Positions 16,843 to 25,295 of a DNA stretch of 39,981 nucleotides are shown here, piece by piece; position 1 is the first letter of the stretch; every line of letters begins with the position of its first letter. The DNA is from Pseudomonadota bacterium (GTDB taxonomy: Bacteria > Pseudomonadota > Alphaproteobacteria > Reyranellales > Reyranellaceae), in contig JAIUOX010000038.1 in NCBI GenBank assembly GCA_020160955.1, positions 1 through 39,981 on the forward strand, given 5' to 3'. The notes below the pieces were generated by a model. The model was not told the origin of the DNA and ran no database searches. It worked only from the letters and a program-made list of their open reading frames with translations. The translations under genes were made by a program, and so were the position numbers.

Positions 16843-17825
16843 GCGGCGGCGCGCGCCAGTGCGCGGGCGTAGGTCGCGTGGTCGACGTTGCCGCCCGAGC
16901 AGACCACCGCGACGGCGCGGTCCTTGACCGGCAGCTTGCCGGTCAGCGCCGCGGCCAGCGCGACCGCGCCGCCCGGCTCGACCACGATCTTGAACTCGCG
17001 GAACGCCACTTCCATCGCGTCCAGCACCTCGTCGTCGCTGACCACGAGGCCGGGGCCGAGCAGGGCGCGGGCCAGCGGGAAGGTGACGTCGCCCGGCGTC
17101 GGCGCCAGCAGCGCGTCGCAGATCGAGCCCGACAGCTTGTCGTTCTTCTGCTTCGTCCCGGCGGCCAGCGAGCGCGCGAGGTCGTCGAAGCCGGCCGGCT
17201 CGCCGGCATGGACGCTGGTCGAGGGCGACAGGCCCTTCACCGCCAGCGCGATGCCGGTGGCGAGGCCGCCGCCGGAGCAGGGGGCGGCGACCGCGTCGAG
17301 CGTCACGCCCAGCGCCGTGGCCTGCTCGACCAGCTCGAGGCCGGCGGTGCCCTGGCCGGTCAGGATCCACGGGTGGTCGTAGGGCGGCACGACCGTCGCG
17401 CCGGTCCTCTGCGCGATGCCCATGCCGATCTCCTCGCGGCTCTCCTTGACGCGGTCGTGCAGCACGACCTCGGCGCCCGAGGCGCGGGTGTTGGCGATCT
17501 TCATCGCCGGCGCGTCGGCCGGCATCACGATGGTCGCCTTGACGCCCATCAGCCGTGCCGCCTCGGCCAGGCCCTGGGCGTGGTTACCGGACGACCAGCC
17601 GACGACGCCGCGCGCCCGCTCGGCCTCGCTCATCAGGCTGAGGAAGTTGTAGGCGCCGCGCAGCTTGAACGAGCCGGTGCGCTGCAGGCACTCGGCCTTG
17701 ACGAACAGCCGGCCGCCCAGCCGGGCATTGACCCGCGCGTTCTCCAGCAGCGGCGTGCGCACGGCGACGCCGTCGAGGCGGCGGGCGGCACCCTGGACAT
17801 CGGCGAAGGACGGGGACGACGACAT
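16839..17825 (-). CDS. Serine/threonine dehydratase-like PLP enzyme (fold type II)
   Basis: 328 residues. The PLP lysine is K54 in GSFKLRGA, SSGNHAQG at 78-85 binds the substrate carboxylate, and the phosphate-binding glycine loop is CSGGGLATG at 183-191. There is no C-terminal ACT domain, so it resembles catabolic threonine dehydratase, serine racemase/dehydratase or EutB of ectoine degradation rather than biosynthetic IlvA. The reaction would release ammonia and a 2-oxoacid from Ser/Thr or a related hydroxyamino acid. The ATG at 17825 has a GAGGAA site eight bases upstream; the frame stays open 41 codons further but enters the divergent gene. It is coupled by ATGA to the cyclase gene. Exact substrate unknown. 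Confidence 0.85.
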   Translation of the reverse strand: MSSSPSFADVQGAARRLDGVAVRTPLLENARVNARLGGRLFVKAECLQRTGSFKLRGAYNFLSLMSEAERARGVVGWSSGNHAQGLAEAARLMGVKATIVMPADAPAMKIANTRASGAEVVLHDRVKESREEIGMGIAQRTGATVVPPYDHPWILTGQGTAGLELVEQATALGVTLDAVAAPCSGGGLATGIALAVKGLSPSTSVHAGEPAGFDDLARSLAAGTKQKNDKLSGSICDALLAPTPGDVTFPLARALLGPGLVVSDDEVLDAMEVAFREFKIVVEPGGAVALAAALTGKLPVKDRAVAVVCSGGNVDHATYARALARAAA

Positions 17826-17877
17826 TCGGCAATTCCTCTCTCGGACAACGCTCCCGTTATGCCCTAATCTGGCCGGC

Positions 17878-18195
17878 ATGTTCATCGCCATCGTCCAGAT
17901 TCCCCTGCCGAAGCGGCCGCGCGACGCGGCGATCGAGGCGGCCCGCAAGTCGGCGCCAACCTACACCGCGCTGGGCGCCAAGGGACTATTGAAGAAGTAC
18001 TACCTCAACGGCGAGGCCGGCGGGGGCGGGGTCTACCTGTGGGACAGCGAGGCCTCGGCTCGCGCCTGGTACACGCCGGAGTGGGAGACGCGCATGGCGG
18101 CCGCGTTCGGCGCCAGGCCGATCGTGACCTACTACGACAACCACGTCGTCGTGGACAACGAGGCCGGCGCGGTGTGCGTGGAAGGCGAGGGCTGA
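17878..18195 (+). CDS. Small YdhR/ABM-type monooxygenase-like protein
   Basis: 105 residues. The pattern, an early beta strand (MFIAIVQIPLP), GLLKKYYLNGEAGGGGVYLWDSEASARAWYT, then a final strand ending FGARPIVTYYDNHVVVDN, fits the dimeric ferredoxin-like fold of YdhR/antibiotic-monooxygenase proteins. Those act on small aromatic or quinone-like compounds, or have no known reaction. It is divergent from the dehydratase gene by 52 bases and one base upstream of the aldo/keto reductase gene, probably in one transcript with it. No signal peptide. The function is not known; the fold assignment is by sequence pattern only. Confidence 0.75.
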   Translation: MFIAIVQIPLPKRPRDAAIEAARKSAPTYTALGAKGLLKKYYLNGEAGGGGVYLWDSEASARAWYTPEWETRMAAAFGARPIVTYYDNHVVVDNEAGAVCVEGEG

Positions 18196-18196
18196 C

Positions 18197-19129
18197 ATGC
18201 AGTACCGGCGGCTGGGACGGACGGGGCTCGAGGTCTCGATCCTGGGCTATGGCGCCGGCGCGGTCGGTGGCCTGTTCACCAAGGGCGCGGCAGCCGACCA
18301 GGATCGCGCGATCGGCCGCGCGATCGACGCCGGCATCACCTACTTCGACACCGCGTCGCGCTACGGCGACGGCGAGTCCGAGCGCAACCTCGGCCGCGCG
18401 CTGCCGAAGCGCGACGGCCTCGTGCTCGGCACCAAGTTCCGCCTCACCGCCGCGGATCGTGGCCAGGTCGCCGGGTCGATCGAGCGGAGCCTCGAGGCGA
18501 GCCTGCAGCGCCTGAAGCGCGACCACGTCGATCTCCTGCAACTGCACAACCCGCTGGCCGCGGTCGATGCCGGCGACCGGTTGGCTATCGACATCGCGCT
18601 CGAGCAGGTGGCGCCAGCGCTCGAACGCCTGCGGGCGGCGGGCAAGACGCGCTTCGTGGGCTTCTCCGGCGTCGGCGAGCCGGCGGCGCTGCACCGCGCC
18701 GTCGACTCGGGCCTCTTCGACACCGTGCAGGTCGTCTACAACGCGCTCAATCCCAGCGCCGGCTGCGCGATGCCGGCCGGCACGCCGGGCCTCGACTACG
18801 GCGGCCTGCTGAACGCAGCGCAGGCGAAGGACATGGGGACCATCGTCATCCGGGCGCTGGCCGGCGGCGCGCTGTCGGGCAGCGCCGAGCGCCACCCGCT
18901 GGCGATGCAGTCGGTCGACCCGATCGGCTCGGCGCCGTCCTTCGCCGACGACGTGGCACGCGCCCAGGCGCTGGCGCCGCTGGCGCGCGAGAAGGGCTGC
19001 GCCAGCCTCGCGGAGTACGCGCAGCGCTTCGTGATCGGCCACAAGGCGGTGTCGACCATGCTGATCGGCACGGCGACGCTCGAGCAGCTCGAGGTCGCGA
19101 TCGCCGCGGCCGGGAAGGGGCCGCTCTAG
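18197..19129 (+). CDS. Aldo/keto reductase
   Basis: 310 residues, TIM-barrel NADPH-dependent oxidoreductase. The catalytic tetrad is complete: D51 (FDTAS), Y56 (RYGDGESE), K80 (GTKF) and H117 (LLQLHNP). The N-terminus MQYRRLGRTGLEVSILGYG is the standard family opening. It would reduce a carbonyl or oxidise a sugar-like alcohol in the cytoplasm. It begins one base after the small YdhR-like gene. The last barrel strand region (IGTATLEQLEVAI) fits the cofactor-binding end, and no residue loss is visible. It converges on the lytic transglycosylase gene. Confidence 0.88.
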   Translation: MQYRRLGRTGLEVSILGYGAGAVGGLFTKGAAADQDRAIGRAIDAGITYFDTASRYGDGESERNLGRALPKRDGLVLGTKFRLTAADRGQVAGSIERSLEASLQRLKRDHVDLLQLHNPLAAVDAGDRLAIDIALEQVAPALERLRAAGKTRFVGFSGVGEPAALHRAVDSGLFDTVQVVYNALNPSAGCAMPAGTPGLDYGGLLNAAQAKDMGTIVIRALAGGALSGSAERHPLAMQSVDPIGSAPSFADDVARAQALAPLAREKGCASLAEYAQRFVIGHKAVSTMLIGTATLEQLEVAIAAAGKGPL

Positions 19130-19144
19130 GTCCTACGAGCGGCC
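19119..19144. terminator. Hairpin at convergent reductase/transglycosylase stops
   Basis: Perfect 8-bp stem GGCCGCTC (19119-19126) and GAGCGGCC (19137-19144). The 10-base loop holds both stop codons of the converging genes (TAG at 19127-19129 on plus, TAG at 19135-19133 on minus). No T-run is present. It could be a bidirectional, weak terminator. Confidence 0.4.
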
Positions 19145-21331
19145 GACGGCCGGCGGCACGGTGCGGAACGAGCCGTTGAGGCGGTCGCGGTAGACGACGA
19201 CGCCTTCCATGATGCGCTGCACGTAGTTGCGGGTCTCGCGGAACGGGATCATCTCGATCCAGTCGATCATGTCGATCTTGCCGCTGCGCGGATCGCCCAT
19301 CGTCTCGAGCCAGCGCGCGACGCGGTTGGGGCCGGCATTGTAGGCCGCCAATGCCAGTTCGTAGGAACCGCCGAAGCGGCCCAGCATCTCGGACAGGTAC
19401 TGGCTGCCGAGCTGCACGTTGTAGGCCGGGTCGCGGGTCAGCTTGTCCTGGATGAACGGCACGCCGAGCCGGCCGGCGACGTCGCGGGCGGTGCCCGGCA
19501 GCAGCTGCATCAGGCCGAGCGCGCCGGACGACGACACCGCGGCGGCGTTGAACGAGCTTTCCTGTCGCGTGACGGCCAGCGCCAGGGCGCGCTCGACCGC
19601 GCCGGTCGAGCCGAGGTCGACCACCGGGAAGGCGCTGTCGAACAGCACGACGCCGCCTTCGGCGCCGCGCCGCGCGATGGTCAGCGCGACGTCGGGCCGC
19701 TTCATCTCGACGGCCAGCTGCGCCAGCAGCGCGGTCTCGCCCGGCGCTGTCACCATGCGGGCGAGGCGCAGCAGGAAGGGCCGCGTGCGCTCGAAGTCGC
19801 CCGACTGGCCGAGGTAGCGCGTCATGGTCACCAGTTCGCGCCCGCCCAGCGCCTGGCGGTCGGAGTCCGAGGCCACCGGGTCGACCGGCAGCTTGGCGGC
19901 GGTGCCGGGCAGCTTGCGGGCCGCCATCTGGCCGTAGAACGTCTGGCCGTAGGTGGCGGCGCGCGCGTACCAGTCGTTGGCCTCGCGCGCGCGGCCGGCC
20001 GCCTCGAAGCTGCGGCCCTGCCAGTAGGCGGCGCGGCTCTTCGAGATGTCGGTCGACACGCCGTCGTACAGGGTCTGGAAGTGCTTCTGCGCGTCGGCCG
20101 GCTTGCGCAGGTGGCGCAGCGCGATCCAGCCGGCGAGGAACTCGGCCTCGGCGAACGAGACGCCGCGGGTCAGCCCGTGCTGCGCCACCAGCGTGTAGGC
20201 CTCGCCCGCCTTGCCGGCGGCCAGCAGGTCGCGCGCCACCTGGTTGCGCTCCGTCCACCATGCATCGGCCTGCCCGGTCGGCGCGCCCGTGGCGGGCTTG
20301 GCCAGCAGCGCGCGCGCCTCGTCGAGGTTGCCGGTGCGGCGGGCCCACTGCGCCCGTTCCAGCCGCATCGTCGGCGTATCGAGCTTGGCCGGCGCGACGC
20401 CGCGCAGCACGGTCGTGGCGTCGGCCGCCTTGGTCGCCATCGCCAGCCGCGCGTTGGCCAGCGGCTGCTGGTCCGGCGGCAGCTTGGGCAGCAGGTCGCG
20501 CGCCACGTTGGTCTTGCCCTCGGCCATCAGGCGGTCGAACCGCGCCACCTGGTCGTCGCCGCTCAGCAGCGTGCCGTAGCGGTTGAGGAACTCGGCCTCG
20601 TCGCTGTTGCGGAAGGTCGCGTTGCGCCAGCTCTCGCCGGCCAGCCGCTTGACGTCGTTGGGGCTGACCGCCTGCGCCGCCTCGAGCCGGCGCATGTGGC
20701 CGTTGCTGGTGAGCGGCGGGAAGGCGGTGAAGTAGCGGAAGACCTCGGAAGGCGGAACGTCCGGCCCGACCCGGTCCTCGGCCTGGCGCCGCAGCACCTC
20801 GGGCTCCGGCCAATCCGGGCTTTCGCGCAGGAACCGCCAGGTCGCCGCGAACGACGCGTCGGCCCTGGGCGCGCTGCGCAGGATGCTCCACTCGACGTAG
20901 CGGTCGAGCAGCGGCTGCCGGAAGCCGACGACGGCGGCGCGGGCGTCGGCCCAGCGGCCCTCGTCGACCGCCTTGATGGCGGCGGCCAGCGCCGCGGCGG
21001 CGGCCGGGTCGAGCGGCTTGGCGGGGCCGCCCAGCGCCTGCGCGGTCTCGGTCGGGGCGGGCGGCGGGATCAGGGCGGCGGTGCCGTCGCCGATCGGCTG
21101 GGCGGTGATCGGGACCGCGGGGCGCGGCGTAGCCGGCGCGGGCGCGGCGGCGGCGGGCGCCGTCGAGGGACCACTGCCGGGGACGCGCCGGATGCCGGTA
21201 TCGGGCGCGCCGCTGCCGGGGGAATCGGCGCTCTGCCCGCGCAGGATCGTGACGCCGCCCTGCTGCGCCAGGGCGGGCGTCGCGACGACGAGGGGCAGGG
21301 CCAGGAGGAGGGGGGAGATTTTCATTTTCAC
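19133..21331 (-). CDS. slt: Soluble lytic murein transglycosylase (Slt70-like)
   Basis: About 730 residues. A signal peptide (ISPLLLALPLVVATPALAQ) sends it to the periplasm. A Pro/Ala-rich linker (about 35-75) is followed by a long alpha-superhelical domain (about 80-550). The C-terminal SLT domain has the catalytic glutamate in TRQESSFN (about E589), then GALGLMQLLPGTA and LALAAYNAGPNRV. It cleaves peptidoglycan to 1,6-anhydromuropeptides. Start is GTG at 21331 or ATG at 21325; either gives the same signal peptide and neither has a clear Shine-Dalgarno. It is divergent from dapA. The order slt–dapA–smpB is, as I recall, widespread in Alphaproteobacteria. Confidence 0.92.
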   Translation of the reverse strand: MKMKISPLLLALPLVVATPALAQQGGVTILRGQSADSPGSGAPDTGIRRVPGSGPSTAPAAAAPAPATPRPAVPITAQPIGDGTAALIPPPAPTETAQALGGPAKPLDPAAAAALAAAIKAVDEGRWADARAAVVGFRQPLLDRYVEWSILRSAPRADASFAATWRFLRESPDWPEPEVLRRQAEDRVGPDVPPSEVFRYFTAFPPLTSNGHMRRLEAAQAVSPNDVKRLAGESWRNATFRNSDEAEFLNRYGTLLSGDDQVARFDRLMAEGKTNVARDLLPKLPPDQQPLANARLAMATKAADATTVLRGVAPAKLDTPTMRLERAQWARRTGNLDEARALLAKPATGAPTGQADAWWTERNQVARDLLAAGKAGEAYTLVAQHGLTRGVSFAEAEFLAGWIALRHLRKPADAQKHFQTLYDGVSTDISKSRAAYWQGRSFEAAGRAREANDWYARAATYGQTFYGQMAARKLPGTAAKLPVDPVASDSDRQALGGRELVTMTRYLGQSGDFERTRPFLLRLARMVTAPGETALLAQLAVEMKRPDVALTIARRGAEGGVVLFDSAFPVVDLGSTGAVERALALAVTRQESSFNAAAVSSSGALGLMQLLPGTARDVAGRLGVPFIQDKLTRDPAYNVQLGSQYLSEMLGRFGGSYELALAAYNAGPNRVARWLETMGDPRSGKIDMIDWIEMIPFRETRNYVQRIMEGVVVYRDRLNGSFRTVPPAVGRS

Positions 21332-21383
21332 GCTAGGAATCGTAGGCAGGCTGTCGTGGCATCACAATGGCAAGTTGCTCGGC

Positions 21384-21412
21384 TTGCCCCGTAGGGGGGT
21401 GGGGCCTAAACT
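21384..21412 (+). promoter_or_regulatory. Probable promoter of dapA
   Basis: TTGCCC (21384-21389), 17 bases, then TAAACT (21407-21412), each matching four of six consensus positions, ending 33 bases before the dapA ATG. The -35 box overlaps the right half of a GGCAAG/CTTGCC inverted repeat (21370-21375 and 21383-21388), a possible operator or simple coincidence. No lysine-riboswitch-like fold is evident in the 114-base gap. Confidence 0.4.
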
Positions 21413-21445
21413 GACCGGCTGGAAAGTTTCGGAGGAGAAAACCCC

Positions 21446-22324
21446 ATGTTTACCGGGTCGCTGGTCGCGCTGATCACCCCGTTCAAGGACGGCTCGGTCG
21501 ACGAGAAGGCGTTCGAGAAGTTCGTGGCGTGGCAGATCAAGGAAGGCACGGACGGCCTGGTGCCCTGCGGCACGACGGGCGAGTCGCCGACCCTGTCCTA
21601 CGACGAGCACAAGCGGGTGATCGACATCTGCATCGCCACGGCGCGCGGCACCGGCGTGCCGGTGATCGCCGGCACCGGGTCGAACTCGACCGACGAGGCG
21701 ATCGAGCTGACGCGCCACGCCAAGCAGGCCGGCGCCGACGCCGCCATGCTGGTCGTGCCGTACTACAACAAGCCGACCCAGGAAGGCCTGTTCCAGCACT
21801 TCAAGGCGGTGGCCGAGGCGGTCGATATCCCGATCCTGCTGTACAACGTGCCGCCGCGCACCGGCGGCGACATGCAGGTCGAGACGGTGATCCGCCTGAG
21901 CCAGGTGCCGGGCATCATCGGCATCAAGGACGCGAGCTACGACATGGCCCGCCCGACGCTGACCAAGCTGCGCGCCAAGAAGGGATTCCTGCAGCTGTCC
22001 GGCGAGGACGCGAGCGCCGTCGGCTTCCTGGCCCAGGGCGGCGACGGCTGCATCTCGGTGACCGCCAACGTCGCGCCGCGCCTGTGCGGCGACATGCACG
22101 ATGCGTGGAAGAAGCGCGACCTCGACAAGGTGTTCGAGATCCAGGACCGGCTGATGCCGCTGCACAAGGCGCTGTTCGTCGAGACCAGCCCGGCGCCGGT
22201 GAAGTACGCGGCCGAACTGCTCGGCCAGTCGAGCGCCAAGCTGCGGCTGCCGCTGGTCGAGTGCACCGAGCCGACCAAGAAGCAGGTGCGCGAGGCGATG
22301 GTGCACGCGGGCCTGCTGAACTGA
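21446..22324 (+). CDS. dapA: 4-hydroxy-tetrahydrodipicolinate synthase
   Basis: 292 residues, full length. It condenses pyruvate with aspartate semialdehyde in lysine/diaminopimelate synthesis. Schiff-base lysine K161 (GIKDAS), Y133 (LLYNVPPRTG), R138 and the T43-T44 pair (CGTTGESPT) are all in place, which separates it from neighbouring NAL-family aldolases. GGAGGAG lies nine bases before the ATG. It is followed by smpB after 58 bases. It is a housekeeping gene with no sign of transfer. Confidence 0.95.
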   Translation: MFTGSLVALITPFKDGSVDEKAFEKFVAWQIKEGTDGLVPCGTTGESPTLSYDEHKRVIDICIATARGTGVPVIAGTGSNSTDEAIELTRHAKQAGADAAMLVVPYYNKPTQEGLFQHFKAVAEAVDIPILLYNVPPRTGGDMQVETVIRLSQVPGIIGIKDASYDMARPTLTKLRAKKGFLQLSGEDASAVGFLAQGGDGCISVTANVAPRLCGDMHDAWKKRDLDKVFEIQDRLMPLHKALFVETSPAPVKYAAELLGQSSAKLRLPLVECTEPTKKQVREAMVHAGLLN

Positions 22325-22336
22325 GTAATGGCGTGA

Positions 22337-22356
22337 CGGGCGGCCGAAGCCGCCCG
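22337..22356 (+). terminator. Hairpin between dapA and smpB
   Basis: Perfect 8-bp stem CGGGCGGC/GCCGCCCG with loop CGAA, 12 bases after the dapA stop. No T-run follows (next bases GCCGCCTAG), so it may attenuate or protect the dapA message rather than end transcription fully before smpB. Confidence 0.4.
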
Positions 22357-22382
22357 GCCGCCTAGACAAGAGGCGTTTTCCC

Positions 22383-22856
22383 TTGGCGAAGCCAACCGAG
22401 CTGGGCCGCACCGTGGTGGCCCAGAACCGCAAGGCGCGGCACAACTACTTCATCGAGGAGACCTTCGAGGCCGGGCTGGCGCTGACCGGCACCGAGGTCA
22501 AGTCGTTGCGCGGCGGGCGCAGCTCGATCGGCGAATCCTACGTCACCGAGGAAGGCGGCGAGGCCTGGCTGGTCAACGCCAACATCCCGGAATACGCCTC
22601 GGGCAACCGCTTCAATCACGAGCCGACGCGGCCGCGCAAGCTGCTGCTGCACCGCAAGGAAATCAACAAGCTGATCGGCGCGATCCAGCGCGAGGGCCGC
22701 ACCGTCGTGCCGCTGCAGGTCTATTTCAACCCGCGGGGCCGCGCGAAGATCGAGATCGCGCTGGTCACCGGCAAGCAGGCGCACGACAAGCGCCAGTCGA
22801 TCAAGGACCGCGACTGGCAACGGCAGCGCGCGCGCCTGCTGAGCCATCGCCGTTAG
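22383..22856 (+). CDS. smpB: SsrA (tmRNA)-binding protein SmpB
   Basis: 157 residues. SmpB brings tmRNA to stalled ribosomes for trans-translation. The family opening [25 protein letters not shown], then the [14 protein letters not shown] tmRNA-contact strand, LLLHRKEI, and the basic tail [14 protein letters not shown] are all present. The start is TTG at 22383 (TTGGCGAAGCC); no ATG lies nearby in frame. Neighbours dapA upstream and slt are typical of Alphaproteobacteria. The ssrA gene itself is not in the window. Confidence 0.95.
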   Translation: MAKPTELGRTVVAQNRKARHNYFIEETFEAGLALTGTEVKSLRGGRSSIGESYVTEEGGEAWLVNANIPEYASGNRFNHEPTRPRKLLLHRKEINKLIGAIQREGRTVVPLQVYFNPRGRAKIEIALVTGKQAHDKRQSIKDRDWQRQRARLLSHRR

Positions 22857-22874
22857 GCCCGGAGCGCCGTTGCC

Positions 22875-24011
22875 ATGCTGCTGAGCGAGGAACAGACCCT
22901 GATCCGCGATACCGCGCGCGCCTTCGCGCGGGACAAGGTGGCGCCGCACGTCCGGGCCTGGGAGGCCGAGGGCGCGATCCCGCGGCCCCTGCTGGCCGAG
23001 ATGGGCCGGCTGGGCTTCATGGGCATGTGCGTGCCGGCCGAGTGGGGCGGCGCCGGTGCCGACATGGTGTCCTACGTGCTGGCGCTCGAGGAGATCGCGG
23101 CGGCCGACGGCGGCCTGTCGACGGTGATGAGCGTCAACAACTCGCCCGACTGCGCCGCGCTGATGGCCTACGGGTCGCCGGCCCAGAAGGAGCGCTGGCT
23201 GAAGCCGATGGCGCGCGGCGAGGTGCTGGGCGCGTTCTGCCTGACCGAGCCGCACGCCGGCTCCGACGCCTCCAACCTCAAGACGCGCGCCGAGCGGCGC
23301 GGCGACGGCTGGGTGCTGAACGGCGTGAAGCAGTTCATCACCTCGGGCCGCAGCGCCGACGTCGCGCTGGTCTTCGCGGTGACCGACCCGTCGGCGCCCA
23401 AGCGCGGCATCTCGTGCTTCATCGTGCCGACCGCGACACCCGGCTACCGGGTCGCCGCGGTCGAGAAGAAGCTCGGCCAGAAGTCGTCCGACACCTGCCA
23501 GATCGCGTTCGAGGACTGCGTGGTCGGGCCCGAGGCGCTGCTGGGCGAGGAGGGCAACGGCTACCGCATCGCGCTGGCCAACCTCGAGGCCGGCCGCATC
23601 GGCATCGCCGCCCAGGCCGTGGGCATGGCCCGCGCCGCCTTCGAGGCCGCCCGGGCCTATGCCGGCGAGCGCCAGGCCTTCGGCACGGCGATCGTCAACC
23701 ACCAGGCCATCCAGTTCCGGCTGGCCGACATGGCGACCCGGATCACGGTGGCGCGCCAGATGGTGCTGCATGCGGCAACGTTGCGCGACGCCGGGCGGCC
23801 ATGCCTCACCGAGGCCGCAATGGCCAAGCTATATGCGTCGGAGATGGCCGAGGAAGTGTGCTCGGCCGCGATCCAGATCCACGGCGGATATGGATACGTG
23901 TCGGACTACCCGGTGGAGAAGATCTGGCGCGACGTTCGCGTCTGCCAGATCTACGAGGGCACCAGCGACGTCCAGCGCATCCTGATCGGCCGCGGGCTGG
24001 CAGCTCTCTAG
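22875..24011 (+). CDS. Acyl-CoA dehydrogenase
   Basis: 378 residues, FAD enzyme that makes the trans-2,3 double bond of acyl-CoAs and feeds electrons to ETF. FAD/substrate motifs LTEPHAGSDASNLKT and QFITSGRSADV, and the C-terminal IYEGTSDVQRILI with catalytic E361, are intact. Position of the glutamate places it with short/branched-chain enzymes (SCAD, isobutyryl- or isovaleryl-like), not the IVD type that carries it earlier. The ATG at 22875 has GGAG about ten bases upstream. It begins 18 bases after smpB. It lies about 1.3 kb before the mccB–mccA cluster in the same direction, so a part in branched-chain acyl-CoA breakdown is plausible but not shown. Confidence 0.9.
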   Translation: MLLSEEQTLIRDTARAFARDKVAPHVRAWEAEGAIPRPLLAEMGRLGFMGMCVPAEWGGAGADMVSYVLALEEIAAADGGLSTVMSVNNSPDCAALMAYGSPAQKERWLKPMARGEVLGAFCLTEPHAGSDASNLKTRAERRGDGWVLNGVKQFITSGRSADVALVFAVTDPSAPKRGISCFIVPTATPGYRVAAVEKKLGQKSSDTCQIAFEDCVVGPEALLGEEGNGYRIALANLEAGRIGIAAQAVGMARAAFEAARAYAGERQAFGTAIVNHQAIQFRLADMATRITVARQMVLHAATLRDAGRPCLTEAAMAKLYASEMAEEVCSAAIQIHGGYGYVSDYPVEKIWRDVRVCQIYEGTSDVQRILIGRGLAAL

Positions 24012-24134
24012 GGCCCGCCAGTCCCTTGTTCCCCGGCTTTTCGCGTGCGAGTATCATGCACTGTGAAGTCAAGAACCGGGCCGCGAATGCGGTCCCATCG
24101 GGGGACGGGGGAGCCGGGCGACGGATGGTCGGTC

Positions 24135-25214
24135 GTGCGCCGTAGGAATTTCATAGCGTCTGCTGTCGCTGCCATCGGGATGACGGCGGCGGGCAGTGTC
24201 GCGGCCGGCGACAAGCCGGAGCGGGCGGGCGATTTCGGCCCCGCCCCGACGCGCGTCATTCACATGCAGACCGCCTTCAACCCGGGCCTGCCCGGGTCGG
24301 GCGAGGGCGTGCGCACCTTCACCCGGACCGTGAAGCACATGTCCGGCGGGTCGCTGGCGATCAAGATCGTCGAGCCCGGCCGGGTCTCGCCGACCGCCGA
24401 CATGCTCGACGCGGTGATCAACGGCGACCTCGAGGCCGCCTTCACCTGGTCTGGCTACGCCGCGTCCAAGGCGCCGGTGTTCGGGGTGTTCGCGACCGTG
24501 CCGTTCGGCCCCGGTCCCGAGGACATGACCTCGTGGATGCTGGAGGGCGATGGCAGCCGGATCCACCGCGAGGCCTACGAGAAGCTGGGCGTCGTCGGCA
24601 TTCCCTGCGGCATCCAGGGCGCCAAGGGCGGCGGCTGGTTCCGCGGCGAGCTGAACACCGTCGCCGACTTCAAGGGCCAGCGCCTGCGCTTCGGCCGCTA
24701 CGCCGGCGACGTCGTGCAGAAGCTGGGCGCCACGGTCGTGCCGCTGCCGCCGGGCGAGTTCTTCTACCAGCTGCAGCAGGGCAAGGTGGACGGCGGCGAG
24801 ATGTCGACGCCGGCGATCGACGCGGCGCTGGGCTTCGACAAGCTCGGGCTGCCCTACTACATGCCGGGCTGGCAGCAGCCCTCGGCGGTGCTCGACTTCC
24901 TGATGCGCAAGGACAAGTGGGAGTCGCTGGCGCCGGCGCTGCGCACCCAGATCGAGACCGCCTGCCGCGCCAACATCGCCTGGATGCTGAGCCGCTCGCC
25001 GCACCTGCAGGGCGTGGCGATGGAGAAGCTCAAGGCGTCGGGCGTGGTCATCAAGCAGTGGTCGCCCGAGCTGCTGGCGGTGTTCCGCGCCAAGTCCGAG
25101 ATCGTGCTGAAGGAACAGGCCGACAAGGACCCGGATTTCGCGGCCGCGTTGGCCAACCAGCGCGCGTTCATCGGCCAGAGCCTCGACTGGCGGAAGATGT
25201 CGCGCCTGCCGTAG
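24135..25214 (+). CDS. TRAP-type C4-dicarboxylate/2-oxoacid solute-binding protein (DctP family), orphan
   Basis: 359 residues from the GTG at 24135, which gives a twin-arginine-like signal (VRRRNFIASAVAAIGMTAAG). Upstream in-frame starts at 24045 and 24087 would put a Gly/Arg-rich tail before it and are less likely. The mature chain has the DctP fold: VKHMSGGSLAIKIVEPGRV, then LNTVADFKGQRLR and LPPGEFFYQLQQGKVDG. The last matches the region that holds the ligand carboxylate arginine in TRAP proteins that bind 2-oxoacids. No dctQ/dctM membrane genes are present, so it must work with a distant transporter. The second palindrome copy begins 13 bases after its stop. Confidence 0.85.
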   Translation: MRRRNFIASAVAAIGMTAAGSVAAGDKPERAGDFGPAPTRVIHMQTAFNPGLPGSGEGVRTFTRTVKHMSGGSLAIKIVEPGRVSPTADMLDAVINGDLEAAFTWSGYAASKAPVFGVFATVPFGPGPEDMTSWMLEGDGSRIHREAYEKLGVVGIPCGIQGAKGGGWFRGELNTVADFKGQRLRFGRYAGDVVQKLGATVVPLPPGEFFYQLQQGKVDGGEMSTPAIDAALGFDKLGLPYYMPGWQQPSAVLDFLMRKDKWESLAPALRTQIETACRANIAWMLSRSPHLQGVAMEKLKASGVVIKQWSPELLAVFRAKSEIVLKEQADKDPDFAAALANQRAFIGQSLDWRKMSRLP

Positions 25215-25227
25215 TCATTCGACGAGC

Positions 25228-25295
25228 AAAAGGTCCCTCGCTGCGCTCGGGATGACAAGAACGACTGTCATCCCGAGCGCAGCGAGGGACCCTTC
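25228..25295. repeat. Dispersed perfect palindrome, copy 2
   Basis: Arms 25232-25257 and 25266-25291 are each identical to the arms of the copy at 1063-1121 and perfectly complementary over 26 bases. The loop differs in length and sequence (AGAACGAC, 8 bases). Outer AAA and CTTC are shared. Located 17 bases after the end of the TRAP binding-protein gene and about 60 bases before mccB. Arm identity with loop divergence suggests selection or recent spread of the arms as a unit. Confidence 0.9.

Noticed and set aside
15808..17370. Cyclase extended N-terminally into the dehydratase gene
   Set aside because: The added part is a shifted reading of the dehydratase on the same strand with no domain. 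The ATG at 16842 overlaps the dehydratase stop and begins a sensible membrane segment.
21332..21445. Lysine riboswitch upstream of dapA
   Set aside because: The 114-base gap is too short for a lysine riboswitch and shows only one small inverted repeat; plausible promoter boxes explain it better.
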